Positions 24,196 to 34,333 of a stretch of DNA of 64,000 nucleotides are shown in pieces. The first letter of the stretch is position 1. The number at the start of each line of letters is the position of its first letter. A program made the position numbers and the translations under genes. The DNA is from Zea mays. Taxonomy: Eukaryota; Streptophyta; Magnoliopsida; Poales; Poaceae. A model generated the notes under the pieces. That model ran no database searches and was not told where the DNA came from. It saw only the letters and a list, made by a program, of their open reading frames with translations. The stretch is taken from positions 60,220,942 through 60,284,941 of the forward strand of contig NC_050099.1 in NCBI RefSeq assembly GCF_902167145.1, in the 5' to 3' direction.

Positions 24196-27100
24196 TTAAT
24201 CCTCTCTCAAAACGACTTCTGCAGCTTCGTTTAGGAGCCGATTGACGACTTCGTCCATAATAGCTTCAGCCATCTTTTTTATTTCGTCGTCTCCTTTCGG
24301 CTGAGGGTCCGAAGGGGCTTTAGCAGAATCTGAAGTAGAACAGGATACGGCTACATTGCTATGATAAATTGCAAACGAATCTTAAAACCTAAAATTACAG
24401 CACAATAAAAACTATTAGATAATACCTAATTGACCTTCGGGCTCTGCGCTCTTCTCAGCAGCCTCAGCTACTTCTCTAGCATCGTGAATGCCCTTTTCGC
24501 TTCTTTGAATAATCTCTCGGGCCATTTCTCGGCCACCATTATCCCAGATATCGGTGAAAAATTTTCCACCAACCATGCTAGCTTCGGCCGATGGATCCTT
24601 TGCATCTTCGAAGGGCAAAGCACCTTCGGATTGCGCTAGAATCTTTACATGTTCGCAGCCTTTTTTCTCTAAAATAGTGGCAATTCCTCTGGCACCCGAG
24701 AAGGCACATATATCTCCACGGCTATTTAAAATTTCTTCGAAGGCTTCAGCTTCGTGGTCGATCCATTCGATGGGACCTTCGGGATTGCCTCTCGTAAAGT
24801 TTTCCTCACTTAAGAATGCGCCGACCTTGGCGAAGCTAGCCCTTAACTTCTTGACACATTCTATAGATTTGTTATAGCATCTCTTCTTGGACGACCGAAG
24901 CTCTTCAACAGTTCCTTCTAAGTGATCTGCCCATTGGTCGCTGAGTTCTCGCTTTGTTTCTTCAAGTATACGTTCTTCCTTGGCTCTGGCCAGTTGTTTC
25001 CGAAGATCTTCAAGTTCGCGTTTATGAGCTTCAGCTTGACCTTTAAAAGCAGCTTCGTCTTCCTTTATTTTATTTATCAATGAGTGTAATATTTTATCTT
25101 TCTCGAGACCTTCGTTCCTCAGTTCAAGTACTTCGGAACGAAGGTTGCTCAGGGCTATAGTACACCCTTCGTCTTCAGCATCTTTCTGTGCCCTGAGGGC
25201 ATTGCTAAGTATCAAGCCCTGCAAAGAGAAATATGTGTGTGTCAATAGGTTTAAACAAACGAAAAATTTTGGTCTCAACAAAAAATGCAAAGATTCCATT
25301 TGTTGCACCTTCAAGCTATTATACGCCAGGCTGTCGGCCAAATCATTTTTCGACAGCACTGAGAGCCCGTCTTCCAGTGTTGGGAATCCGAAGCTCTTGC
25401 TCATCTCCCGACAGACAGAAATCTCTTTGCTGTCAGGGAGACAATACAAAAAGTCTTCTTCTCCACTGCCATTGAATATTAATGCCCCCTTTGGATACTT
25501 CAATTTTTGGGCGTAAAGTTGGGCCTCTTGTTTTTCTTTTTCTGATAGTTGTTTCCCCGAAGCATGGCGAATAATATAATCAAGGAATTTGGGAGATGCT
25601 TCGGGGACAACAGCACTGATTTCTTCAACAAAGGTTGGCTCTGCAATTTTTTCTTCGAATTCCAGCGATTTTATTTTCGTGGGTTCTGAGGACCCAGCTT
25701 CGGCTTCAGTTTCTTGTTCTGGAGCCTTAGTATCAGAGATTTCAGTTTTTCCTTCGGGGATGACAGCAGTCTCCTTCGGAGGTGTGCTTGAAGATTTAAT
25801 TGTCTCCAGAACATCTAGCACGTTGACCATTCTCTTCCTTTTCGGAGTCACTGCTGGCACCTTTTGGTTTTTTACTGCCTCAATATTTGCTGCAGGACTC
25901 AAAACTTCTGAGGTTTTTGATCCCTCCGTTGCTTCTTTTACTTCTTCCATTTTTTCTGTGGACGGCGCTTCGGCCTTCTCTTTCGTTTCTGATAACAAAG
26001 TCTTTGATTGTTCCAATTCTATTTTTGTTGGCATTTCGGCCGTTTCTGTGACTTCTGGCAGCAAGGTTGGCTCGGGTGGTTTTTCAGCTTCGGTGGCCGA
26101 AGAGGTTTCTCCGGTAAACTCAGGCACCGAAGCCGGTTCAATATAGCGCGGCCGATGTGTGAGGACCTTTATCTTCTTTCTTTTCGGTTCTGGCTCGCTA
26201 GGAGCAGTTGCAGCTTCTTCTTTTGCAGAGGTTGTGTTTTTTCTCTTCTGCCTTCGAATGGGATAGCAATAGTCAGGGTAGACAAACCCGATTGCATCAA
26301 ATACCCGATTTAGCCTCTTCTTTTTTCGGCCTCCGAAGGCTGCTGACATTGCAGTGTCTTCGGCCTTCGAATAAGCCCCAAGCAGTTCATCACTTAAATT
26401 TTCAATGCTTTTTAACCAGTCATCATCTGGCTCAACGAATTTATCTCCAAATTTAAAAGTGTATTTCAACCTGATAAGTCCACCTTCGTCGGCCTCTTTT
26501 ATGGTTTCTTGTGGCATTTCCCATTTCTCCGCGAGCGGCCATACCGTGAAGGCGATATGCTCTTGTACTAAGTCCCTCGTTCCAATAAAAGAACAGATAA
26601 CGCCGAAGGCCCTCTGGCATTCTTCGGCAGCTTCATTCATTTCAACCTTCGGCCTCCGAAGGCCGAAGCTTTGCCAAATAGGGCGCATAATTATACCTTT
26701 GATATCTTCTCGTACTGTCAGATCATTCTTCACATAAAACCATTCTGTCATCCAGTCGCCGGGCCATCTCTTCCGAAAGGTTGGCACGGGGCAGCTTGAC
26801 CCGGACCGAGAAATGAAACTGTAGCAGCCAAAATTATTGTGATATTGTTCCTTACCCCAAGGTTTTGTTTCGTATGATAATTCGTGTATATTGCAGAAGC
26901 TTTTTGCATCAGGCTTCAGACCTTGGCTTCTCACGGCCCACACGAAGATATTCAGCCTTATGATTGCTTCGGGGGTAAGTTGGTGAAGATAGACTTCGAA
27001 GATTTTCAACACCTCCACGACGAAGCTGCTCAAGGGAAATCGCAGTCCAGCTTTCAAAAAGCTTCGGTACACTACGACTTCATTCTCTTCAGGGTGTGGG

Positions 27101-27419
27101 CACGTTTTTCCCCTTCGTCGGCCCTCACAATGGATAAATCCCGGAAATACCTTCCTCTCATGTTGACAAGATGATTCTCTTTGATAGTTGATTTACCATA
27201 AACTGAATGGCTTGGTCGCCAGGGACGATCTTCGGAGTCTTCACCACCGCTGTCCACATCATAGCTGTCACTGTCACCAGTATCTTCAGACAAACCTTCC
27301 AGAATCTCCTTGGTGATTTTTTCTGTATTGGTCTTTGACATTGCTATAAGAAACCCCAAGTTTTTCTCTTCGTCCAGGCTCAGCTTCATCTCAGCAGCAG
27401 TCTTCTTATCCTCAGACAT
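24196..27419 (-). pseudogene. Antisense gene of element A (putative gypsy-type transposon domain, PF04195-like)
   Basis: Minus-strand gene opposite gag, in three exons: 27419-25309, 25218-24426 and 24350-24196 (stop TAA). The first intron is 90 nt with no stop, so unspliced RNA would still read through. The acceptor of the last intron (ATGTAG then CCGTATCC) was chosen because it keeps the frame. The protein has an acidic head, a conserved domain (KIFEVYLHQLTPEAIIRL, FVWAVRSQG), a long Glu/Thr/Ser linker with PKRKRM followed by VNVLDVLETIK (nuclear-signal-like), and a C-terminal coiled coil. One break: a one-base deletion near 27090 puts TAG in frame just before the conserved domain; otherwise intact. 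Role unknown; a regulatory or accessory role is a guess. Confidence 0.82.
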
Positions 27420-27560
27420 CTTCGGAGACACTAAAAACTATTTTCAAAGTCGAAGCTTCAAAACTAAAGGCTTAACAAATCTTAGTGCGCAAGAGCTAAA
27501 AATTGAGTGAGCGGGAGCAGTTGGCCAGAGAGCGTGTCAAATGAGTTTGCGGTATGACCG

Positions 27561-27568
27561 TATTTATA
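27561..27568 (-). promoter_or_regulatory. TATA box of the antisense gene in element A
   Basis: Minus-strand TATAAATA lies about 145 bp before the ATG at 27419, matching the arrangement in B and C. Confidence 0.65.
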
Positions 27569-27712
27569 CGCCAAGTGCGTTGAAAATTGAAAGACCCCGC
27601 TTGTCAGTGAATGTTGCTATTCTAGCAAAGGGAAGGTGTTTTTTCGGACCTTCGGCGTAAAGCCTTCGTCCATGTCGCAATCTAAATTTATTATTTTAAA
27701 CAAATTAATATT

Positions 27713-27724
27713 GCGAGGGGCTAC
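27713..27724 (+). other. Polypurine tract of element A
   Basis: GCGAGGGGCTAC directly precedes the 3' LTR. The same sequence precedes the 3' LTR of B on the minus strand. It primes second-strand DNA synthesis in LTR elements. Confidence 0.7.
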
Positions 27725-28366
27725 TGTTGGGGACCTTCGGCATCCGAAGGTCCTCAAAAACAGGATTTAACAGTATTTCTGGAGTATAATGTGTGAACAG
27801 GTATCTTCGGACTCAAGTCAGCATCACAGTAGACCAGAATAATACGAAGGTTGATACAGCGCTGAAGGTGTGAGCAGGAAAGCTTCGGCGTGACAGCAGA
27901 AAGTGAAACCGACGTAAAGATGAAAAGGCTATTTAGACCTCGAGAGATTACTATAGAGTTATTATCAACTGTAAAGGGCATGAATGTAATTTTGTATGGG
28001 TTGTGTCCCGCGCCTATAAATAGGTGAACAGTACTCCCGTACTGTTCACGCTGACTTGGCATTCGCTTTTTGTGTCACGCTTGTACTATCATCTCCTTCC
28101 GGTTGAAGGTACACTTGTAATTCAATGATATTCCTGTTTATGTCTAATAATAATAGATAATTGTTTATGTTGTCTTTTATATTCCTTACATTTCATCCTT
28201 CGTCACTGTATGATGAATTTATGGAGATACGTCCTTCATAACCTTCGTCCAGAAACCATTATATCCTAAAGGAAATAATGCTTCGAAGGACGAAGGGCTT
28301 TAACGATTAACATTTTCTATGTTGCCTTGTTCTTAACTCATAGCATTTGAGAACAAGTCCCCAACA
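27725..28366 (+). repeat. 3' LTR of element A
   Basis: Same length (642 bp) as the 5' LTR, with 5 single-base differences by eye. It ends CCCCAACA and is followed by TSD GATAT. Confidence 0.95.
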
Positions 28367-28778
28367 GATATCAAATTACAAATGTACCTTCGGCTTGAAA
28401 GAATGTAAGAGTACAAGCGTGACGCAAAAGCAAATGTCCAGTCCGCGTGAACAGTACGGGAGCACTGTTCATCTATTTATAGGCACGGGACGCAACCCAT
28501 GTAAAATTACACCCATGCCCTTTACATTTGCTAATAACTCTATAGTAACCTATCGAGGTCTGAATAGCCTTTTCCTTTTTTAAGTCGGTTTCCTTTTTTG
28601 CTATCGTGCCGAAGCTCTTCTGCACATAGCTTTGGCTCTGCGCCAACCTTCGTGTTCTTTGTGCTTCTCCACACTGTGGTTCTGATCCGCGTCCGAAGAT
28701 ACCTGTTCATCTATTATACTCCAGAAACGCTGTTAAATCATGTTTTTGAGGACCTTCGGAAGCCGAAGGCCCCCAACA
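28367..28778 (-). repeat. 5' LTR of element B, left-hand (U3-side) part
   Basis: Continues the LTR interrupted at 21018. The sequence GATATCAAATTACAAATGTACC matches B's 3' LTR at 14212-14233 without a break, once A and one GATAT copy are removed. It ends at 28778 with GGCCCCCAACA on the plus strand. Confidence 0.92.
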
Positions 28779-31037
28779 GCGGCGGTAATATCCTGCCATT
28801 CCCAAGAAACTTCGGATTTCACTAACGCTGGTGGGCTTCTTCCATTTGGACATTGCTTCTACCTTTGATGGATCCACCTCTATCCCTTCCGCAGTCAAGA
28901 TATGCCCAAGAAAGGCTATCTTCTCTAGCTAAAACTCGCATTTACTAAACTTGGCATAGAGCTAATGCGCCCTGAGTCTCCCAAGGATGATCCGGAGATG
29001 GTGCTCATGTTCTTCCTGACTCTTGGAGTAGATGAGGATGTCATCAATAAAGACTGCAACTAACTTATCCAATTCTTCCATGAATACTTTGTTCATGAGG
29101 TTCATGAAGAAGGTAGGTGCATTGGTTAGGCGAAAGGACATTACTGTAAACTCATATTGGCCATACCGGGTAACGAAAGTCATCTTCTGAATATCTGCTT
29201 CCTTGATTCTTAACTGATGGTATCCTGATCTCAGATCAATCTTCGAGAAATACTTGGCCTCTTGAAGTTGGTCGAAAAGGTCATCAATCCAAGGTAACAG
29301 ATACTTGTTCTTGATTGTGACTTCGTTTAAGGATCGGTAATCAATACACATTCTCATGCTTCCATCCTTTTTGGTGACAAACAATACTGGAGCTCCCCAA
29401 GGTGATGAGCTGGGACGAATGAACCCTTTCTGCTAAAGCTCTGCGGTCTGAATTTTTAATTCTGGCAATTCTGTAGGTGCCATGCGGTACGACCTCTTTG
29501 CAATCGGTGTTGTGCCTGGAAGGAGGTAGATGTAGAACTCTACTTCTCTTTCTGGAGGTATTCCTGACAATTCTTCTGGAAAGACATCCATGAATTCTTC
29601 TACCACAGATATGCTTTCTGCTGCTAGACTAAATATCATCGGATCTTGTGTTGGTGGTTGAGCTTTACATGAAACTGACTTTCCCTAGTGGTCGGTGAGA
29701 AGAACTGTCTTATCTGCACAGCCTATGACGCCGTTATGCTAGGACAACAAATCCATTCCTAGGATTACATCAATTCCATGGGATGGTAGTACGACTAAGT
29801 GTGCCAGGAATACTACCCCACTTAAAAGAATTCTGACTCGGGAGCACTTGAGGTGGCACAAAAGGTCTGATCCTGAGGTTCAGGTGATCAGAGGGACTTC
29901 TAATGGTGTAGTGGGAATGCCATGCCTTTCCACAAAACTAGTGGCGTTGAAAGAATGAGATGCTCTAGAATCAAAAAGTACTGTAGCAGGGGTAAATTTT
30001 ACTAGGAACTCACCGAGTACTACTCCAGGGGTCTGTTGAGCTTCCTGGGCGTCGACGTGGTTCACTCGGGCCCTGTTGTGGAACTGCGGCCTGCTTATCT
30101 GACTATTGGAGGAGAGTGCCTTGGAGGTGGGTGCTGCGGCATTCTTGGGGCCATTCATCGAGTTGGAGTAGACAGGTGTGGTTGGCTTCAGGTGTGGACA
30201 GTTGTTCTTGAAGTGATCGGGGTCACCACACTGCCAACAAGCATTGGTTGGAGGTTGACTGCTTGCGATGGACTAAGTGCGGAAGGAACTCTGACCAGGC
30301 TGGTTGAAACGCGGTGGAGCGGATCCTGCTGGCTTGCTGAAATTTGACCCTTTGGGAGGGAACCCAAAAGATCGAATCTTCTTGTGCCTGTCTTGCTGTT
30401 ACTTTCTCTTGAGGTGACCTCTTTCCTCTTCCCAGACTCTTTCTACCTGGATGGCCTTGTTTGAGAGGTGCGAGAAGCTGAGGAAATCTTAGCTGATAAG
30501 GATAGTTTTGAGCTCCGACCTTAACCCTTTTAGAAAACATGCCATCTTCTTGACTTCTGAACTGACATCATCTGGTGCATAGCAAGCAAGCTCTATGAAT
30601 TTGTGGATGTATTCACTAACAGATCGTCCTCCTTGAGTCAAGTCTCAAAATTCCTCTTCCTTAAGCTGAACAATTCCTGAGGGCACACCATGCTCACAGA
30701 AAGCAGCCATAAATTCTGCCCAGGTGACATTTCTCACAACAGCACTGAAGGTGTCCCACTAGGATAGAGCTATCCCAGAGAGTTGGTGGACAGCCAGGTG
30801 AACACGCTAATCTTCAGGGCATCCAATGGCTTCTAGCTTCCTCTTTACTGTGCGCAGCCAATCATCAGCATCGAATGGATTGCTGGATTAAGCAAATGTG
30901 GGAAGCTTGAGCCTTAGAAATTCTCCCATCCTGCCCTGCGGTCTTCCTCCATTTGGGTGCTGATTCTCGAGGCTTTTGGTGAGGACCTCAATGGGACGAG
31001 TCTGGTTGGCTAGAACTTGGGCTAGATCTAGTGGCAT
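28779..31037 (-). pseudogene. Gypsy F, middle part: gag end, protease and RT
   Basis: Minus-strand gypsy coding remains. Gag (about 31032-30200) shows EFLRLKLPTFA, ADDWLRTVKRKLEAI and a CCHC knuckle CWQCGDPDHFKNNC, with several in-frame stops. Protease near 29960 has FDSRASHSF, where the catalytic DSG has become DSR, so it would be inactive. RT (29384-28962) has the FIDDILIYS motif. Reading continues to GMAGYYRR at the insertion point of B and resumes at 13949. C is inserted at the right end (TSD GGCAT 31033-31037). Confidence 0.88.
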
Positions 31038-31512
31038 TGTTGGGGCGAAGGCAAAGACGCCACCCTTCGCTCGTCGTCTCTCGCTGCAGTCGCTGGTTTG
31101 ACGAAGACAAAACGGGCAGGGACACCCTTCGCTTCATTCAGCACAAGACGAAGGCCTGCGGTGACGTCTCCCCGTAGCACGGCCTCGTCCTGCTCTGAGG
31201 CCCACGTGTGATCTGGCCCATTGTGACGGGCCCCGCGTGGCCGCCTTTGTGTTATGGGCCTAGTTTGTAAAGGCATTCTTGTAATTACGGCTTGTAAACC
31301 CGCTTTATGGGAATATTCTGGGGATAAACTAGGTGTCTGAGGGCACATGCGTCCTTAACACAAGGCGCTGGGCACTCAGATACCTATAAATACCCCCGCA
31401 CAGTGCCCGTGAGTGGCGAGATCAACAGAGCTATTGCCCCCGTGCACGTAACCCTGTTGTCACCACCGTTCGCCCTTGTTGGCCTCCTTGCTGCTGAGAG
31501 CAAGTTCCAACA
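31038..31512 (+). repeat. 5' LTR of element C
   Basis: TGTTGGGGCGAAGGC to AAGTTCCAACA. TATA box TATAAATA is at 31385-31392. It is followed at 31513 by TTTGGCGCCCACCGTTCG, the primer-binding site, with one extra T compared with A and B. Confidence 0.95.
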
Positions 31513-31552
31513 TTTGGCGCCCACCGTTCGTGCTACGACAAGACCACCCGTG

Positions 31553-34333
31553 ATGGCACCCAAGAGAGCTAACCCGAAGGCTGACGAGGCTGCGAAGGCA
31601 GCACTGCTGGCCGCAAGAAAGGGCAAGGCCCTCGCCCTCACCCAATCCACCCACCAAGAGCCCACTGAAGACAACATTCCCCGCACCTGCGAAGATGACA
31701 CCTTCCGCACCTGCGGGCCCGAAGGACAATCGCAGCCGCCCCCAGGCTTCGCCCCAGTGGAGGGCGCGGATCTCACCGAGGACGGCGAGGTCCTCGGCGT
31801 CTCAACAGAAGAACAGTTACAGCTGCGCGCCCTGCGCCTCAAGAACCGCAATCTCCAGAGGCAGAAAGAGATACTGGAAGCCAAGCGCCAACGTGTGTCC
31901 GCACTAGCCAAGGTGCGGTAGATGATACACGACGAGGAGCAGAAGGCCCAAGACCTCGAGCGCGAGATCGCGCTGATGCAGCGCGAAGGCCACCTCGGTC
32001 TACAGCAAGAGCCACCCCTCCAGCAGCGCGCGCAACCGGAGGACACGCGCGAAGGCCACCTCGGCCTGCAGCATGGCCCACCCCTGCAACACCGGCCGCA
32101 GCCGGAGAACCCGCGTTTCCCCCAACATGATTACGCCTTCCAGCACGGCGCACCAATCCAAGGGGTTAACTACCTCGATGAGCGAAGTCCCCTGGCGCCA
32201 CACCTGCAAGTGACGCCGTGGCCAGCTAACTTCCGAGCAGGGGCATATCCCAAGTACAACAGCAGCACCGATCCGGCGCAATACATAATGAGTTATCAAG
32301 TCGCCGTTGCATCCGCCGGAGGGGACGACGCCATAATGGCGAAGTCTTTCATCATCGCCCTAGAGGGCCCAGCACTCACCTGGTTCACCAGATTGCCTCC
32401 GCTGTCCATTGATTCGTGGAGAAGTCTCAGGGACAAGTTCCTTCTCAACTTCCAAGGGTACCGCCCAGACACCGACGCTTTGGCCAAGCTCTCGCTTTGC
32501 AAACAGCTGGAAAAGGAGACTCTGCGGGAGTATTACCGCAAATTCTTAACGCTCAAGTCATAGCTGCCCTCCGTCGATGATCAGATCGCTATCCACTACG
32601 CCATCAGCGGCCTTCGGGCCGGCGTCCTCTATAGCCACTGTATAAGAGATCCACCCAAGAACCTTCAGGAACTATATCAGCTCTTTGAAAAATATGCCAA
32701 ATCCGAAGAGCTCCACCAGCGCAAAGTTGAGTCACAGCGGAAGCCCAAGGATGCCCCGCAGTCCAGCCGCACATGGACGAGGACTCCGCAACCAGACTCC
32801 GGTCGAGATGGCCGCAGTCAGCAGCAAGTGCACAACATCGCAAACCAGCAGCCTGCTGCTGACCCCCCTCGTCGCCAGGAATATCCCCCCCAAGGCCGCG
32901 GGAACGGAACTCGTGGCAGGGGCCGAGGGCGTGCGCAGCCGCCGCGCCGGTTCTACTGCCTTTTTCACGGCGAAGACTGCGCCCACCAAACGAAAGACTG
33001 CCCCGAAACGAAGGCCACCAGAGACAGAATGGCGCGGGCGCAGCCAGCCGACAATCCCAGAATTGTCGCGCATAATTACCAGCCACCCCCTCCACCATAT
33101 ATCCACGCTCCCGCTCCGCATCCACCGCACCACGCTTACCAACACCATCAGGAAGTACAAATCGTACCTCCTCCACCCCCACCACCACACCAGCAACACC
33201 AAAACATCCCCCACGCCCCAAAACAGGAAGACTTCGCCGATCAACCATATCGCGGAGTCATTCACATGATAACTGGGGGGTCCAGCACTGACTTCGACAA
33301 CAAGCGGCAGAAGCGGGACCACTACCGCAGCATCAACCATGTCGCGGTCACTGGCCCAGTCGTGCAGACGAAGTGGTCCCATATACCGCTAACCTTCGAT
33401 GCACGAGACGTCGACCTGCGCAGCGCCCCCCACATCGACGCTATGGTCATCAATTGCAGCGTGGCAGGCTGGGACTTGCACAAAGTCCTAGTCGACAACG
33501 GCAGTCAGGCGGACATCATCTTCCTCCACGCCTTCGACCGCATGGGTATAAGCCACAGCCTGCTCAAGCCTTCGGACAATCCGTTGTATGGCTTCGGCGG
33601 CAAAGGCACCTTCCCCGTTGGCAAAATAGAGCTTCCCCTCTCCTTCGGTGTAGCACCCAATGCCCGAAGTGAGCAAGTAACCTTCGACATTGTCGACATG
33701 GTATATCCGTACAACGCCATCATGGGCCGGGGCTCAATCAACAAGTTCGAAGCCGCCATCCACGGACTGTACCTATGTATGAAGATACCAGGTCCGCTAG
33801 GCGCTATCACGATCTACGGCAACCAGCAGACGGCGCGCAACATAGAGCGGGACTTCGTGCCTGGTCAGAGGAACGTACACTGTCTCACGGCCCAGCGCGA
33901 GGTCCCCGCGCTCGCCAGCCCAGCCGACAAGCAGCACGAGAAGGCACAGTTGCAGAGCCAAGATGGAACCAGGACTGTTCCCCTTGATCAGGCCACGCCC
34001 AAGCAGACAGTCACTATCAGCGAAGACCTTACGTCACATGAAGAAGAAAGGCTTCTCTGCTGCCTGGCCAAAAATAAAGATGTCTTCGCCTGGTCCGCCC
34101 TAGACCTGGTCGGAGTCAGCCGATCCATAATTGAGCACAGCTTGGGAATTGACCCTTCGGTGCGGCCAAAAAAGCAAAGGCTCCGCAAAATGTCCGACGA
34201 AAAGACAGAGGCCGCCAAGGCGGAAGTGCACCGCCTCCTAGAAGCTAAATTCATCGAGCCAGTGGCTTACCCCACGTGGCTCTCCAATGTCGTAATGGTG
34301 CAGAAAAAAGCGGGAAATGGCGAATGTGCATAG
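31553..34333 (+). pseudogene. Gag and protease of element C (two nonsense changes)
   Basis: One frame from ATG 31553 runs through Gag into protease, with TAG at 31919-31921 and at 32561-32563. The head holds a coiled coil (LRALRLKNRNLQRQKEILEA). The capsid core has YIMSYQVAVASAGGDDAIM. The knuckle-like segment CLFHGEDCAHQTKDC has His in place of the second Cys. A proline/histidine-rich linker follows, then protease with LVDNGSQADII near 33490, where the usual DTG or DSG reads DNG. The segment ITGGSSTDFDNKRQK before protease matches the place where D's gag-less pol begins. The frame ends at 34333 after a one-base shift in an A-run near 34305. Confidence 0.88.

Larger units (their letters stand above)
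21019..28366 (+). mobile_element. Gypsy element A (Tat-like), intact gag plus antisense gene, no pol
   Basis: A complete plus-strand element of 7348 bp with 642-bp LTRs at both ends, TSD GATAT (21014-21018 and 28367-28371), inserted in the 5' LTR of B. Order: LTR, PBS, intact gag, repeat-rich spacer, antisense gene, polypurine tract, LTR. No pol domain of any kind is present. The two LTRs have equal length and 5 differences in 642 bp by eye, which points to an insertion some 0.3 million years ago at the commonly used grass LTR rate of 1.3e-8 per site per year. Confidence 0.95.
13950..28778 (-). mobile_element. Gypsy element B (Tat-like), gag plus antisense gene, no pol
   Basis: A complete minus-strand LTR element with TSD GCGGC at 13945-13949 and 28779-28783. 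Its 3' LTR is 13950-14619 and its 5' LTR is split by element A into 20755-21018 and 28372-28778 (28367-28371 is A's duplicated target). Inside, on the minus strand: PBS, a broken gag, a repeat-rich spacer, then a plus-strand antisense gene up to the polypurine tract. No protease, RT, RNase H or integrase sequence is present, so the element must have depended on Pol from another element. The LTRs differ by about 12 substitutions and one indel over about 670 bp, older than A, which is nested in it. Confidence 0.92.

Noticed and set aside
31384..32156. Minus-strand frames of 220 and 105 aa over gag of C
   Set aside because: They mirror the real gag frame in a GC-rich region and lack any known domain.
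34295..34315. Programmed -1 frameshift between protease and RT in C
   Set aside because: The codon phase of the A-run does not give a good slippery heptamer, and the copy has other frameshifts and stops. A plain indel is simpler.
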